Part shown: in pieces, positions 6,916-13,697 of the stretch
Layout: each line of letters opens with the position of its first letter
Position numbering within the stretch: the stretch's first letter is position 1
NCBI GenBank assembly: GCA_946535685.1
Contig: CAMNDR010000001.1
Span: forward strand, 1 to 14,162
Reading direction: 5' to 3'
Length of the DNA: 14,162 nt
Source of the DNA: an uncultured Clostridia bacterium
GTDB taxonomy: Bacteria > Bacillota > Clostridia > Oscillospirales > Ruminococcaceae
The notes under the pieces: generated by a model
The model's input: only the letters and a program-made list of their open reading frames with translations
The model's database searches: none
What the model was told of the DNA's origin: nothing
Position numbers and translations under genes: made by a program

Positions 6916-7914
6916 TTAATGCTTGTAGAGATTTTTGTATTTTTGGATGGCCGCAAAATAATCGCTGCTGCGGAGCCACCACGCACGGCGCACGCCGTTT
7001 CCGTCGAGGATCCGCAGATTCAGGAGCAGCTTGTTCCGCTGCAGACGATAGTGCCCGATCGTGCAGATATCATCCCAGCACACGCCGGCATCCATCGGGG
7101 ACAGCGGCGCATTCGGATAGCTTCCGCAGCGGATGAACTGTTCAAGCTCCGGCTCGGTTTGCAAAGCGTCCAGCAGTGCATCGACCTCCGGCAGCTCAGA
7201 CTGCGTTCCGGTCAGCGCTGCGACGGCATCCCGGTAGCCCTGTTCCATGCGCTGCGCAATGGCGCTCTGCCCGAAATGCAGGAGATTTCCGAGCGAATAC
7301 TCCGGACTGATGCGGATCGCACGGCAATCCGGCGGAAGCTCGACCTTTTCGCTGCCTGTCAGCTCAATGATGACCAGATCCCGGATGCCTTCGTTCCGGT
7401 ACAGCGGATAGGCGGGCGCATTGTCGCCGCCGAGGAACCAGCCGCCGTCCCAGTACTGCTCGCCGTCCACCTCCGCCTTGCCGTATACAGCCGGAATGGA
7501 CGACGATGCGATCAGCAGATCCTCGATCTCCGCATCGCTCAGGCCATTGAGCCTGCGGTATTCCACCTGCATATTCTTCGCATTCAGGATATTGACATAG
7601 ATCGGAACCGGGCTTTCCCGGACAGCCGCTAAATCGGCATGCTCCCGGATGATGCGGCGCAGCCCCTCACGGGAAGCGATCCGCTGCCCGTCCGTGCTCG
7701 GTGTGATGAAATCCGAGAACCGCAGCGATGACCAGACCCGGTAGGCATTTTCATAATCCCCCGCAGCCCAGAGCACCGCATTGAGTGCGCCCACAGATGC
7801 GCCGGAAATGGCATCGAACCGATCCAGTCCCTGCTCCCGCAGTGCCTTCCACACGCCGATCTGGTAGGCGCCCTTGGCACCGCCGCCGCAGAGGACGAGC
7901 CCTCTTTTCTTCAT
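6916..7914 (-). CDS. Patatin-like phospholipase family protein
   Basis: A 332-residue predicted serine acyl-hydrolase with a Ser/Asp dyad. The oxyanion loop CGGGAKGAYQIG lies at about 9-20, the nucleophile elbow GASVG at 38-42 with Ser40, and the catalytic Asp in DGG at about 156-158. The fold is recognisable up to about residue 215; the remaining C-terminal ~110 residues are not assigned. There is no signal peptide or membrane segment, so it is cytoplasmic or peripheral. Family members hydrolyse membrane lipid acyl esters, but the natural substrate is unknown. The start ATG 7914 has AGAGGAGG upstream. It sits 42 bases after the flippase gene and 13 before deoD, all in the same direction. A role in membrane or lipid-carrier turnover near the flippase is only a guess. 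Confidence 0.9.
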   Translation of the reverse strand: MKKRGLVLCGGGAKGAYQIGVWKALREQGLDRFDAISGASVGALNAVLWAAGDYENAYRVWSSLRFSDFITPSTDGQRIASREGLRRIIREHADLAAVRESPVPIYVNILNAKNMQVEYRRLNGLSDAEIEDLLIASSSIPAVYGKAEVDGEQYWDGGWFLGGDNAPAYPLYRNEGIRDLVIIELTGSEKVELPPDCRAIRISPEYSLGNLLHFGQSAIAQRMEQGYRDAVAALTGTQSELPEVDALLDALQTEPELEQFIRCGSYPNAPLSPMDAGVCWDDICTIGHYRLQRNKLLLNLRILDGNGVRRAWWLRSSDYFAAIQKYKNLYKH

Positions 7915-7956
7915 AGCCGGAAACCTCCTCTCCCGTTTTGCATGGAAAGTCGATGG

Positions 7957-9417
7957 TTATGCGTTTGCACCCCTGTGCGTGAGCTTCCGGATGAGTTTTC
8001 CCGCAAGCTGCGCAACAAGCCGGATCGCCTGCGCATTGAAGACGCCCAGACAGATGAGCAGGATCCCTTCCCAGAGCAGATACAGCTTCGGTGTGGTGAT
8101 CGCAAAGAAGCTCATCCCGAACAGCATGACCGTATTCAGGAGGAACCGTCCGTGGCTGACCTTGAAATAGATGAGCCGGCGGGTGTCCACGATCCGCACG
8201 AGATAGCAGATGAAATAGCTTGCGAAGGTCGCAATGACAGCGCCCTGCACGCCCCAGCGATAGATCAGCAGGATGTTGAGGATGATGTTCGTTCCTGCAG
8301 CGATGAGCGCCGTCCACATGCTGTGGCTGGTCTTCTGCGTGGCGACATAGACGCTGCTGAGGAACTGGTCAAAGCTCAGCATGACGACCGAGATCGTCAG
8401 GATCGGTGCATAGAGATAGCACTTCGTATATTCCGGATAGACATTGTAATTGATGAGCAGCCCGCAGAGCGGCTGGATCAGCAGGATCATGAGACCTGCG
8501 GACAGGAACATGAATGCCTGATAATTCGAGAAGATCTTCCGGTAGAATTCGCCCTTGTCATCGGAGCTGTTCTCCTTGATGGCGGACATGTTCCACGCCT
8601 GGAAAAAGATGGTCGAGACCATCTGCAGGAGATTGGGCACCTTGGAGGCGTATTCATATACACCCGCTGCCGCATCGCCCACATCCGTGCTCACTGCATA
8701 GCCGTCCATATAGCGGACAAACGCTCTGTCCGAGAAGCCTGTGATGATCCACAGCACAGCGGTCGGGATCATCGGGATGGAGAAGCGCAGCATGGTCTTG
8801 GTGATGTCGTGGTTATAGTAGCGCCGGGGGTCGAAATATTTCCAGAGACTTGCCACAAACCACAGGAACAGTCCCGAACAGAGGTCGGACAGGAACACCG
8901 CCAGCATGAAGCCGTGAACGCCCCAGTGCAGCACAGAAATGAACAGCACGTTGAACAGGAACAGTGACAGCGTAGCCAAGATGCCGTCCAGCGCAAAGAG
9001 CCTTGTCAGATCCCTTGCCCGGACGAACTGCGAGCAGAGCTGCCGGAACGAGGACGCAAGGATATAGGCCAGCAGGAACAGCAGATACCCCTTGGTATAG
9101 GGCAGGAGCATGAGCAAAGGCGAGCACAGCAGCAGCAGTGCCGCACCGGCAAGCTCCACCATGCAGGCGGAGGTAAAGACTTCTTTTTTACTGTAATCCC
9201 GGTCGAGCCCGTAGCGGATGACGGCCTCAGCGATGGAGAAGGTGATAACGGGGATGATGAAATTGGCTGTCTGTTCGAGCAGTGACTTGGTGCTCGTGTC
9301 GCCGGGATTGATATTGCCGGAGTACAGCCGTGTCAGCAGCAGCAGCAGGATCTTTGATCCAAAGGAACCGATGGCAAAGATGACCGTGTTCTGCGCCAGC
9401 TTCTGGTATTTATTCAA
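7957..9417 (-). CDS. Wzx-like polysaccharide flippase (MOP superfamily)
   Basis: A 486-residue integral membrane protein with about 12-14 hydrophobic segments, the usual size and layout of oligosaccharide flippases that move undecaprenyl-linked glycans across the membrane. The N-terminus (NKYQKLAQNTVIFAIGSFGS) and the repeated membrane helices fit the polysaccharide biosynthesis/MATE-like family. No glycosyltransferase or polymerase gene is near, so it stands apart from a glycan cluster and the substrate is unknown. The start is taken as TTG at 9417, because no ATG or GTG lies at a sensible place; AGGAAAGAGAG lies upstream and an in-frame stop lies a little further up. A promoter with an extended -10 is at 9452-9457. 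It is the first gene of a likely operon with the patatin and deoD genes. Confidence 0.85.
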   Translation of the reverse strand: MNKYQKLAQNTVIFAIGSFGSKILLLLLTRLYSGNINPGDTSTKSLLEQTANFIIPVITFSIAEAVIRYGLDRDYSKKEVFTSACMVELAGAALLLLCSPLLMLLPYTKGYLLFLLAYILASSFRQLCSQFVRARDLTRLFALDGILATLSLFLFNVLFISVLHWGVHGFMLAVFLSDLCSGLFLWFVASLWKYFDPRRYYNHDITKTMLRFSIPMIPTAVLWIITGFSDRAFVRYMDGYAVSTDVGDAAAGVYEYASKVPNLLQMVSTIFFQAWNMSAIKENSSDDKGEFYRKIFSNYQAFMFLSAGLMILLIQPLCGLLINYNVYPEYTKCYLYAPILTISVVMLSFDQFLSSVYVATQKTSHSMWTALIAAGTNIILNILLIYRWGVQGAVIATFASYFICYLVRIVDTRRLIYFKVSHGRFLLNTVMLFGMSFFAITTPKLYLLWEGILLICLGVFNAQAIRLVAQLAGKLIRKLTHRGANA

Positions 9418-9451
9418 AATGAAGCAACTCTCTTTCCTGATCAGTATTTAT

Positions 9452-9460
9452 ATTATACCA
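9452..9460 (-). promoter_or_regulatory. Extended -10 promoter of the flippase operon
   Basis: Minus-strand TGGTATAAT, a perfect -10 hexamer at 9452-9457 with an upstream TGG. The -35 position 17 bases further up reads TTCCCT, which is poor, as tolerated with an extended -10. Confidence 0.6.
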
Positions 9461-9512
9461 GATTTTCCGGAAAAAGGGAATAGGGTTTAGAAAATTTTTA
9501 GGCGCTTCATGG

Positions 9513-9548
9513 AAAAAACAATACCCCCTCCCCGGAAAGGGGAAAGGG
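9513..9548 (-). terminator. Possible terminator downstream of prfB
   Basis: On the minus strand the arms CCCTTTCCCC and GGGGAGGG (from 9539-9548 and 9526-9533) form a G-C rich hairpin with a small bulge and a 5-nt loop, followed by GGTATTGTTTTTT. The T-run begins several bases after the stem, so efficiency is uncertain. Confidence 0.45.
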
Positions 9549-9573
9549 CAATCACAATGATCGTTTTTTTGCT

Positions 9574-9648
9574 CAAGCTTTTTTTCGCAAAAAAAGCTTG
9601 CAGGGTTCCAAGGGACAGCGTCCCTTGGTCGCTCACCGCAGCGAGCGA
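9574..9648. repeat. Cluster of three adjacent palindromes after prfB
   Basis: Three inverted repeats lie side by side: CAAGCTTTTTTT/AAAAAAAGCTTG (9574-9585, 9589-9600; 12 bp, 3-nt loop), CCAAGGGA/TCCCTTGG (9608-9615, 9621-9628; 8 bp, loop CAGCG), and TCGCTC/GAGCGA (9629-9634, 9643-9648; 6 bp). A T7 run precedes the first on the plus strand (9564-9570). The cluster begins 5 bases past the prfB stop. It looks like a composite extragenic palindromic repeat rather than a simple terminator. Confidence 0.8.
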
Positions 9649-9653
9649 AACTC

Positions 9654-10772
9654 TTATTTCTCCAGCGTGCCGTGGGACATTGCTTTGAGGTAGGCGTGGA
9701 TAAAGCCGTCGATATCGCCGTCCATCACCGCATTGATATTGCCGTTTTCAAAGCCGGTGCGGTGATCCTTGGCGAGGGTGTAGGGCATGAAGACATAGGA
9801 GCGGATCTGTGCGCCCCAGCCGATCTCCTTCTGAACGCCCTTGATGTCGGAGATCTTCTCCAGATGCTCACGCTCCTTGATCTCCACGAGCTTGGATACG
9901 AGCATCTTCATCGCATAGTCACGGTTCTGGTACTGGCTGCGCTGTGTCTGGCAGGATACCACAATACCGGTCGGCTTGTGGATCAGGCGCACAGCAGAGC
10001 TGGTCTTGTTGACCTTCTGGCCGCCTGCACCGGAGGAACGGTATACCTCCATCTCAATATCCTCGGGACGGATGTCCACCTGGATGCTGTCGTCGATCTC
10101 AGGCATGACCTCGATCGCGGCGAAGGAGGTCTGCCGTCTGCCGGAAGCATCAAACGGTGATACACGCACAAGGCGATGTACGCCAGCCTCGGATTTCAGG
10201 AAGCCATAGGCATTCTCACCCTCGACCATGATGGAGGCGCTCTTCAGGCCTGCCTCATCACCGTCGAGATAATCGAGGAGCTGCACCTTGTAATTGTGGC
10301 GCTCTGCCCAGCGGTTGTACATTCTGTAGAGCATCTCTGCCCAGTCCTGTGCCTCCGTGCCGCCTGCGCCGGGGTGGAAGGTCAGGATGGCGTTCTTGCT
10401 GTCATATTCGCCGGAAAGCAGTGTTTCCAGCCGCTTGCTCTCAAGGGTCTGCTTGAAGTTCGCCATTTCTTCGACGATCTCATTCTGCATATCCTCATCC
10501 TCTTCCTCCATGCACAGCTCCAGCATGGTAAAGAGGTCATCGAGCTTATCTTCAAGCCGTTTATAGCCGGCGATCTTGTTTTCGAGCTGCTTGGTGCGCT
10601 GGAGCACTTTCTGGGAATTCTCCAGATCATCCCAGAACCCCTCGGCAGCGGCCTGCTCCTGGAGCTCAGCAACTTCCTCCTTGGCCTTGGTGATGTTCAG
10701 CACCTCGCCCAGCTCCGCAAGCTCCTTGCGGTAGCCGGTCAGCTCGACTTTCAGTTCATCTAATAAAATCAT
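9654..10772 (-). CDS. prfB: Peptide chain release factor 2, uninterrupted frame
   Basis: Recognises UAA and UGA in the ribosomal A site and triggers release of the peptide. At 372 residues it is of normal full length. The SPF anticodon-like tripeptide (205-207, in VRVSPFDASGRRQTSF), specific to RF2 over RF1 (PxT), and the catalytic GGQ (250-252, in RSSGAGGQKVNKT) are both present. The N-terminal coiled region (about 1-110) is complete. Most bacterial prfB genes need a +1 frameshift at an in-frame UGA near codon 26; here codons 24-26 read GTG CTG AAC, so the frame is continuous and that autoregulation is missing. The start ATG 10772 has AAGGAG with good spacing. The gene has its own promoter and is followed by palindromes at 9513-9648. 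Confidence 0.95.
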   Translation of the reverse strand: MILLDELKVELTGYRKELAELGEVLNITKAKEEVAELQEQAAAEGFWDDLENSQKVLQRTKQLENKIAGYKRLEDKLDDLFTMLELCMEEEDEDMQNEIVEEMANFKQTLESKRLETLLSGEYDSKNAILTFHPGAGGTEAQDWAEMLYRMYNRWAERHNYKVQLLDYLDGDEAGLKSASIMVEGENAYGFLKSEAGVHRLVRVSPFDASGRRQTSFAAIEVMPEIDDSIQVDIRPEDIEMEVYRSSGAGGQKVNKTSSAVRLIHKPTGIVVSCQTQRSQYQNRDYAMKMLVSKLVEIKEREHLEKISDIKGVQKEIGWGAQIRSYVFMPYTLAKDHRTGFENGNINAVMDGDIDGFIHAYLKAMSHGTLEK

Positions 10773-10813
10773 ACTGTTACTCCTTTTTCTCTGCGAAATA
10801 GCGTCATGGTATT

Positions 10814-10842
10814 ATTATACACGATATCGGTCTGAATTGCAA
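10814..10842 (-). promoter_or_regulatory. Sigma-A type promoter of prfB
   Basis: On the minus strand TTGCAA (10837-10842), a 17-base spacer and a perfect TATAAT (10814-10819), about 42 bases upstream of ATG 10772. Confidence 0.8.
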
Positions 10843-10873
10843 GCGATTCTGCGAAAAATTTTACGGTGGCTGA

Positions 10874-10906
10874 ACAGAAAAGAACCCTCCCATGCGGGAA
10901 GGTTCT
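10874..10906 (-). terminator. Intrinsic terminator of the rpsF-ssb-rpsR operon
   Basis: AGAACC and TCCC (10881-10891) pair with GGGA and GGTTCT (10896-10906) around one C/A mismatch, with a 4-nt loop. On the minus strand the stem ends in TTCT and runs into TTTCTGTTC. It begins 14 bases after the rpsR stop. Confidence 0.8.
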
Positions 10907-10920
10907 TCAGGACTCACAGC

Positions 10921-11163
10921 TCAGTCGCTTACATACGGGAGCAGAGCGATGTGTCTTGCTCTCTTGATGGCAACTGTCAGCTCACGCTGATGGAAAGCAC
11001 AAGTACCGGTGACACGGCGGGGCAGGATCTTGGATCTTTCCGTCATGCACTTCTTGAGCTTTGCGATATCCTTGTAGTCAATCTTCTCTACACGGTCTAC
11101 GCAGAACATGCAAACCTTCTTGCGGGGGCGCTTAGAAGGACGAGAACTTCTTTCACGTTCCAT
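10921..11163 (-). CDS. rpsR: 30S ribosomal protein S18, zinc-type
   Basis: A small-subunit ribosomal protein that pairs with S6 on the platform of the 30S subunit. At 80 residues it is of normal length. The core [20 protein letters not shown], then [15 protein letters not shown] and [15 protein letters not shown], is diagnostic. Cys18, Cys21 and the CxxH at 55-58 suggest the zinc-binding (C+) form of S18, an inference from the cysteine pattern; a further Cys lies at 39. ATG 11163 follows AAAGGAG. It is the last gene of the operon, 24 bases after ssb and upstream of the terminator at 10874-10906. Confidence 0.97.
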   Translation of the reverse strand: MERERSSRPSKRPRKKVCMFCVDRVEKIDYKDIAKLKKCMTERSKILPRRVTGTCAFHQRELTVAIKRARHIALLPYVSD

Positions 11164-11187
11164 ATCAATACTCTCCTTTACTCGATT

Positions 11188-11736
11188 TTAAAACGGTACT
11201 TCGCCGTCACTGAGAATTTCTTCAAAGTCACCAAGGTCGCCCAGCTCGATCGGCTGCGGTGCATTGTTGACTGCTGCCTGCGGGGGCGGGGGAGCCTGCT
11301 GCGGAGCGGGCTGCTGCTGGTACTGCTGACCGCCGTAGGACTGTCCGCCGTACTGCTGCTGCTGGTACTGACCGCCGCCATAGGACTGGCCGCCGTAAGA
11401 CTGATTTCCATCGGATTTATTGCCACAGAAATCTACTCTTTCGGCAATGATCTGGTCACGGTACACTGTCTTTCCGGTCTGCTGGTCGGTATAATTGTCG
11501 TTCTGAATGCGTCCCTCTATATGAATCATACGTCCTTTAGAGAAATACTTGCTCACAAATTCAGCTTGTTGTCCAAAAACTGTGATATTAAAAAAATCAG
11601 TTTGGCGTTCCTGCCCTTGTTTCGCAAAATTACGACCTACGGCAATACTAATGCGACATACAGTAGTACCGCTTTGAGTAGTACGCAGTTCGGGGTCTCT
11701 GGTCAAATTGCCCATCAGAATCACTCTGTTATACAT
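11188..11736 (-). CDS. ssb: Single-stranded DNA-binding protein
   Basis: Coats single-stranded DNA in replication and repair and recruits partners through its C-terminal tip. It has 182 residues: an OB fold at 1-105 (MYNRVILMGNLTRDPELRTT, then IAVGRNF, RQTDFFNITVFG, YFSKGRMIHIEGRIQ), a Gln/Gly/Tyr-rich disordered linker at about 106-165 with QSYGG-type repeats and a Pro/Gln stretch, and an acidic tip ending in SDGEVPF, a variant of the DDIPF partner-binding motif. The ATG at 11736 is preceded by GGGAGGT; the ATG five codons earlier overlaps that ribosome binding site and is not used. It lies between rpsF (54-base gap) and rpsR (24-base gap), the standard arrangement. Confidence 0.96.
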   Translation of the reverse strand: MYNRVILMGNLTRDPELRTTQSGTTVCRISIAVGRNFAKQGQERQTDFFNITVFGQQAEFVSKYFSKGRMIHIEGRIQNDNYTDQQTGKTVYRDQIIAERVDFCGNKSDGNQSYGGQSYGGGQYQQQQYGGQSYGGQQYQQQPAPQQAPPPPQAAVNNAPQPIELGDLGDFEEILSDGEVPF

Positions 11737-11790
11737 ATCAGTACCTCCCATCCATCAGTGCATTTGAAGAAATCACGCTTGTCCGCCTGC

Positions 11791-12084
11791 TTACTTGGTG
11801 GTAACCAGAGCACGCAGAACGCCGTCGGTGATGTTCAGAACTCTGTTCAGCTCTGCCGGGAACTCGGGCTTTGCGGTGAATGTGTAGAGCACATAGTAAC
11901 CCTCAGCCTCGTAGTTGATCGGGTAAGCCAGCTTGCGCTTGCCCCACTCGTTCACTTCCTCGGTCAGTGTGCCGTTCTTCTCGATGAGAGCCTTGAACTT
12001 GGCTACGAGTGCCTGGATCGCCTCTTCATCCTTCTTCAGGCTGAAAACGACCATTGCCTCATAAGATTCGTTCAGCTTTGCCAT
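11791..12084 (-). CDS. rpsF: 30S ribosomal protein S6
   Basis: A ribosomal protein that binds 16S rRNA together with S18. It has 97 residues, normal length. Diagnostic stretches are YEAMVVFSL near the start, EVNEWGKRKLAYPI in the middle, and EGYYVLYTFTAKPEF followed by LNRVLNITDGVLRALV. ATG 12084 follows AGGAGGTGCAGTCAAC. Extending the frame upstream would run through the leader and promoter, so the longer frame is rejected. It is the first gene of the rpsF-ssb-rpsR operon. In many bacteria the S6:S18 dimer represses this operon by binding its leader, and the leader here has a matching hairpin with a CCG. Confidence 0.97.
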   Translation of the reverse strand: MAKLNESYEAMVVFSLKKDEEAIQALVAKFKALIEKNGTLTEEVNEWGKRKLAYPINYEAEGYYVLYTFTAKPEFPAELNRVLNITDGVLRALVTTK

Positions 12085-12110
12085 GTTGACTGCACCTCCT
12101 TTTGGATTTC

Positions 12111-12125
12111 GCCTGATAATCAGGC
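12111..12125 (-). promoter_or_regulatory. rpsF: Small hairpin next to the rpsF ribosome binding site
   Basis: GCCTGA (12111-12116) and TCAGGC (12120-12125) with a 3-nt loop. It lies about ten bases upstream of the rpsF Shine-Dalgarno sequence on the minus strand and abuts the S6:S18-like element, so it may take part in switching access to the start. Confidence 0.55.
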
Positions 12126-12168
12126 AAGGAATGGACACTCCGGTTCCGGAGCGGATTGCTCTTTCCTG
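12125..12168 (-). promoter_or_regulatory. rpsF: Putative S6:S18-binding leader element of rpsF
   Basis: In the minus-strand transcript a lower stem (CAGGAA with TTCCTTG, one bulge) and an apical stem CTCCG/CGGAG with a 4-nt loop (12138-12151) flank an asymmetric internal loop containing ATCCG. Known S6:S18 leader motifs consist of a hairpin with a CCG in an asymmetric bulge beneath the apical stem. Position (between promoter and rpsF start) and layout agree; base-by-base agreement with the family was not tested. Confidence 0.65.
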
Positions 12169-12181
12169 AACAATCTTCAAT

Positions 12182-12210
12182 ATTATACCATAGCTTTTCC
12201 GGTTTGTCAA
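12182..12210 (-). promoter_or_regulatory. rpsF: Fully consensus promoter of the rpsF operon
   Basis: TTGACA (12205-12210) and TATAAT (12182-12187) on the minus strand, exactly 17 bases apart, with an upstream TGG making an extended -10. The transcript would start near 12175 and carry a ~90-base leader. Confidence 0.95.
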
Positions 12211-12244
12211 GGGGTTCGGAGAAAAAAACTGCATCCTGCGCAGC

Positions 12245-12273
12245 TTGCAATTTTCCGCAGGATATGGTATAAT
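12245..12273 (+). promoter_or_regulatory. Promoter of the sugar isomerase-like gene
   Basis: TTGCAA (12245-12250), a 17-base spacer ending in TGG, and TATAAT (12268-12273). It fires away from the rpsF promoter; the two -35 boxes are 34 bases apart. The hexamers and spacing equal those of prfB. Confidence 0.88.
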
Positions 12274-12305
12274 AAGACAGAATCACAGCAGAAAGGGGGC
12301 TTTCC

Positions 12306-13124
12306 ATGCACGCAGGCGTTTCCACAGCATGTCTGTATCCACAGTATCTTGAGGATGCGCTGTATGAGCTGGCGCTCAACGGCATCACGCATACGGAGCT
12401 GTTTGTCAATGCGGACAGCGATATTTCCCGCACACGGGTCCACACGCTGCACGCCATCATGGAGCGCTATGGCGTGACCTGCCGGTCGGTGCATCCGTTT
12501 GCCTGCCCGCTGGAGCCGATGATGCTCTTTTCCGGCTATGCACGCAGGGTCGATGATATGATCGGCTATTACCGGCGTTATTTCGAGGTCATGCAGGAGC
12601 TTGGCGCAGAGATCTTCGTCTTCCACGGCAACGACAATCACCACGCTGTTTCGCCGGAATTCTACTGTGAGCGCTACATCCGCCTTGTGGAAGCCGGGAA
12701 GGAGTACGGCATCACCGTTGCGCAGGAAAATGTCGAGCGCTGCCAGAGCGGCAAGCTGCATTTTCTGCGGGAGATGAGCCGCATCCTCGGCGGTGATGCG
12801 CATTTTGTCCTCGATGTCAAGCAGGCTGTCCGGGCAGGGGAGAACCCCTTGAATATGCTGCATATGCTCGGCTCAAAGGTCTGCCATGTCCACATCAGCG
12901 ACCACGGCGAAAAGGGCGACTGTCTGCTGCTCGGTGCCGGGAATTTCCGGATCCGCAGCTTTCTGGAGGTGCTGCATGGCTGCAGCCCGGATGCCTCCGT
13001 GATCCTGGAGCTCTACCGCCAGAGCTACCGGGGGATCTCCGATCTGTTCGGCAGCTACCGGATGCTCTCCTATATGATCGGCAGTATTGAGAAAAAAGCC
13101 GGAGAAGTACAGAAAAAGCAGTGA
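12306..13124 (+). CDS. Sugar phosphate isomerase/epimerase-like TIM-barrel protein
   Basis: A 272-residue protein of the xylose isomerase-like/AP endonuclease 2 barrel family, metal-dependent enzymes acting on sugars or related polyols. Candidate metal and active-site residues sit at strand ends as expected: Glu32 (THTELFV), His63 (SVHPF), His107 (FVFHGND), Glu141 (AQENVE), Asp170 (FVLDVKQ), His196 (VCHVHISDH) and Glu235 (VILELYR). The length and absence of a signal peptide suggest a complete cytoplasmic enzyme. ATG 12306 follows AAAGGGGG. It has its own promoter, divergent from rpsF, and no sugar operon genes next to it, so the substrate is not indicated. An endonuclease IV role is less likely, since the family's DNA-repair signature motifs are not seen. 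Confidence 0.85.
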   Translation: MHAGVSTACLYPQYLEDALYELALNGITHTELFVNADSDISRTRVHTLHAIMERYGVTCRSVHPFACPLEPMMLFSGYARRVDDMIGYYRRYFEVMQELGAEIFVFHGNDNHHAVSPEFYCERYIRLVEAGKEYGITVAQENVERCQSGKLHFLREMSRILGGDAHFVLDVKQAVRAGENPLNMLHMLGSKVCHVHISDHGEKGDCLLLGAGNFRIRSFLEVLHGCSPDASVILELYRQSYRGISDLFGSYRMLSYMIGSIEKKAGEVQKKQ

Positions 13125-13144
13125 AATCCTGTTGAAAATCCACA

Positions 13145-13173
13145 TTGACAGAAATTGCATTCTCTGGTATAAT
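13145..13173 (+). promoter_or_regulatory. nrdR: Fully consensus promoter of nrdR
   Basis: TTGACA (13145-13150) and TATAAT (13168-13173) with exactly 17 bases between and an extended TGG, about 48 bases upstream of ATG 13222. Confidence 0.95.
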
Positions 13174-13221
13174 GATTGTATCCGGCAAATGCCGGCAACA
13201 CACCGAAATGAGGTGACGCTG

Positions 13222-13677
13222 ATGAAATGTCCCTACTGCGGATTTGAGGACTCCAAGGTCATTGATTCCCGTCCTTCCGATGAACGAAAGCGCCGGCGGA
13301 GAGAATGCCTCAAATGCGGCAAGCGTTTTACGACCTACGAGATCGTCGAGCAGCCGCTGCGGATCGTTCTCAAACGTGACGGTTCGATCGAGCCCTATGA
13401 CCGCAGCAAGCTGCTCAGCGGCATCTACCATGCGATCAAAAAGCGTCCGATCACCATTGCACAGGTCAATGCGATCGCAGACAAGGTCGAGGATACCTAC
13501 GCCAGCACCTGGAACAGCCAGATGACATCTGACAGGATCGGTGCGGTCGTGCTTGAGGAGCTGCGGGATCTTGACCACATCGCCTATATCCGCTTTGCCT
13601 CCGTCTATCAGGATTTCAAGGACGTGGCAGGCTTCATTGCGGCGATCACGGCGCTTGATGACAGCAAACACAAATAG
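13222..13677 (+). CDS. nrdR: Transcriptional repressor NrdR
   Basis: A nucleotide-sensing repressor of ribonucleotide reductase genes. It has 151 residues, the standard size. The N-terminal zinc ribbon MKCPYCGFEDSKVIDSR carries Cys3 and Cys6, the partner pair is Cys29 and Cys32 (RRRRECLKCGKRFTTYE), and the ATP-cone follows at about 46-136 (VLKRDGSIEPYDRSKL, then IRFASVYQDFKD). ATG 13222 has AGGTGA five bases upstream; the frame is open further up but lacks a start with a ribosome binding site and would cross the promoter. No nrd gene lies nearby, so its targets are elsewhere. A small membrane protein gene follows after 20 bases and may be cotranscribed. Confidence 0.97.
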   Translation: MKCPYCGFEDSKVIDSRPSDERKRRRRECLKCGKRFTTYEIVEQPLRIVLKRDGSIEPYDRSKLLSGIYHAIKKRPITIAQVNAIADKVEDTYASTWNSQMTSDRIGAVVLEELRDLDHIAYIRFASVYQDFKDVAGFIAAITALDDSKHK

Positions 13678-13697
13678 GTATTAAGGAGGAAACAACA

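Noticed and set aside
7942..8967. 341-codon plus-strand frame
   Set aside because: Antisense to the flippase gene; its charged, His/Asp-rich translation is typical of the complement of membrane-protein codons.
10837..12477. Long 546-codon open frame on the plus strand
   Set aside because: It runs antisense through rpsR, ssb, rpsF and the divergent promoters, all of which are certain. Its translation has no recognisable domain and no ribosome binding site at a sensible start.
12895..13671. 258-codon minus-strand frame across nrdR
   Set aside because: Shadow of nrdR and the end of the isomerase gene; nrdR is unambiguous.
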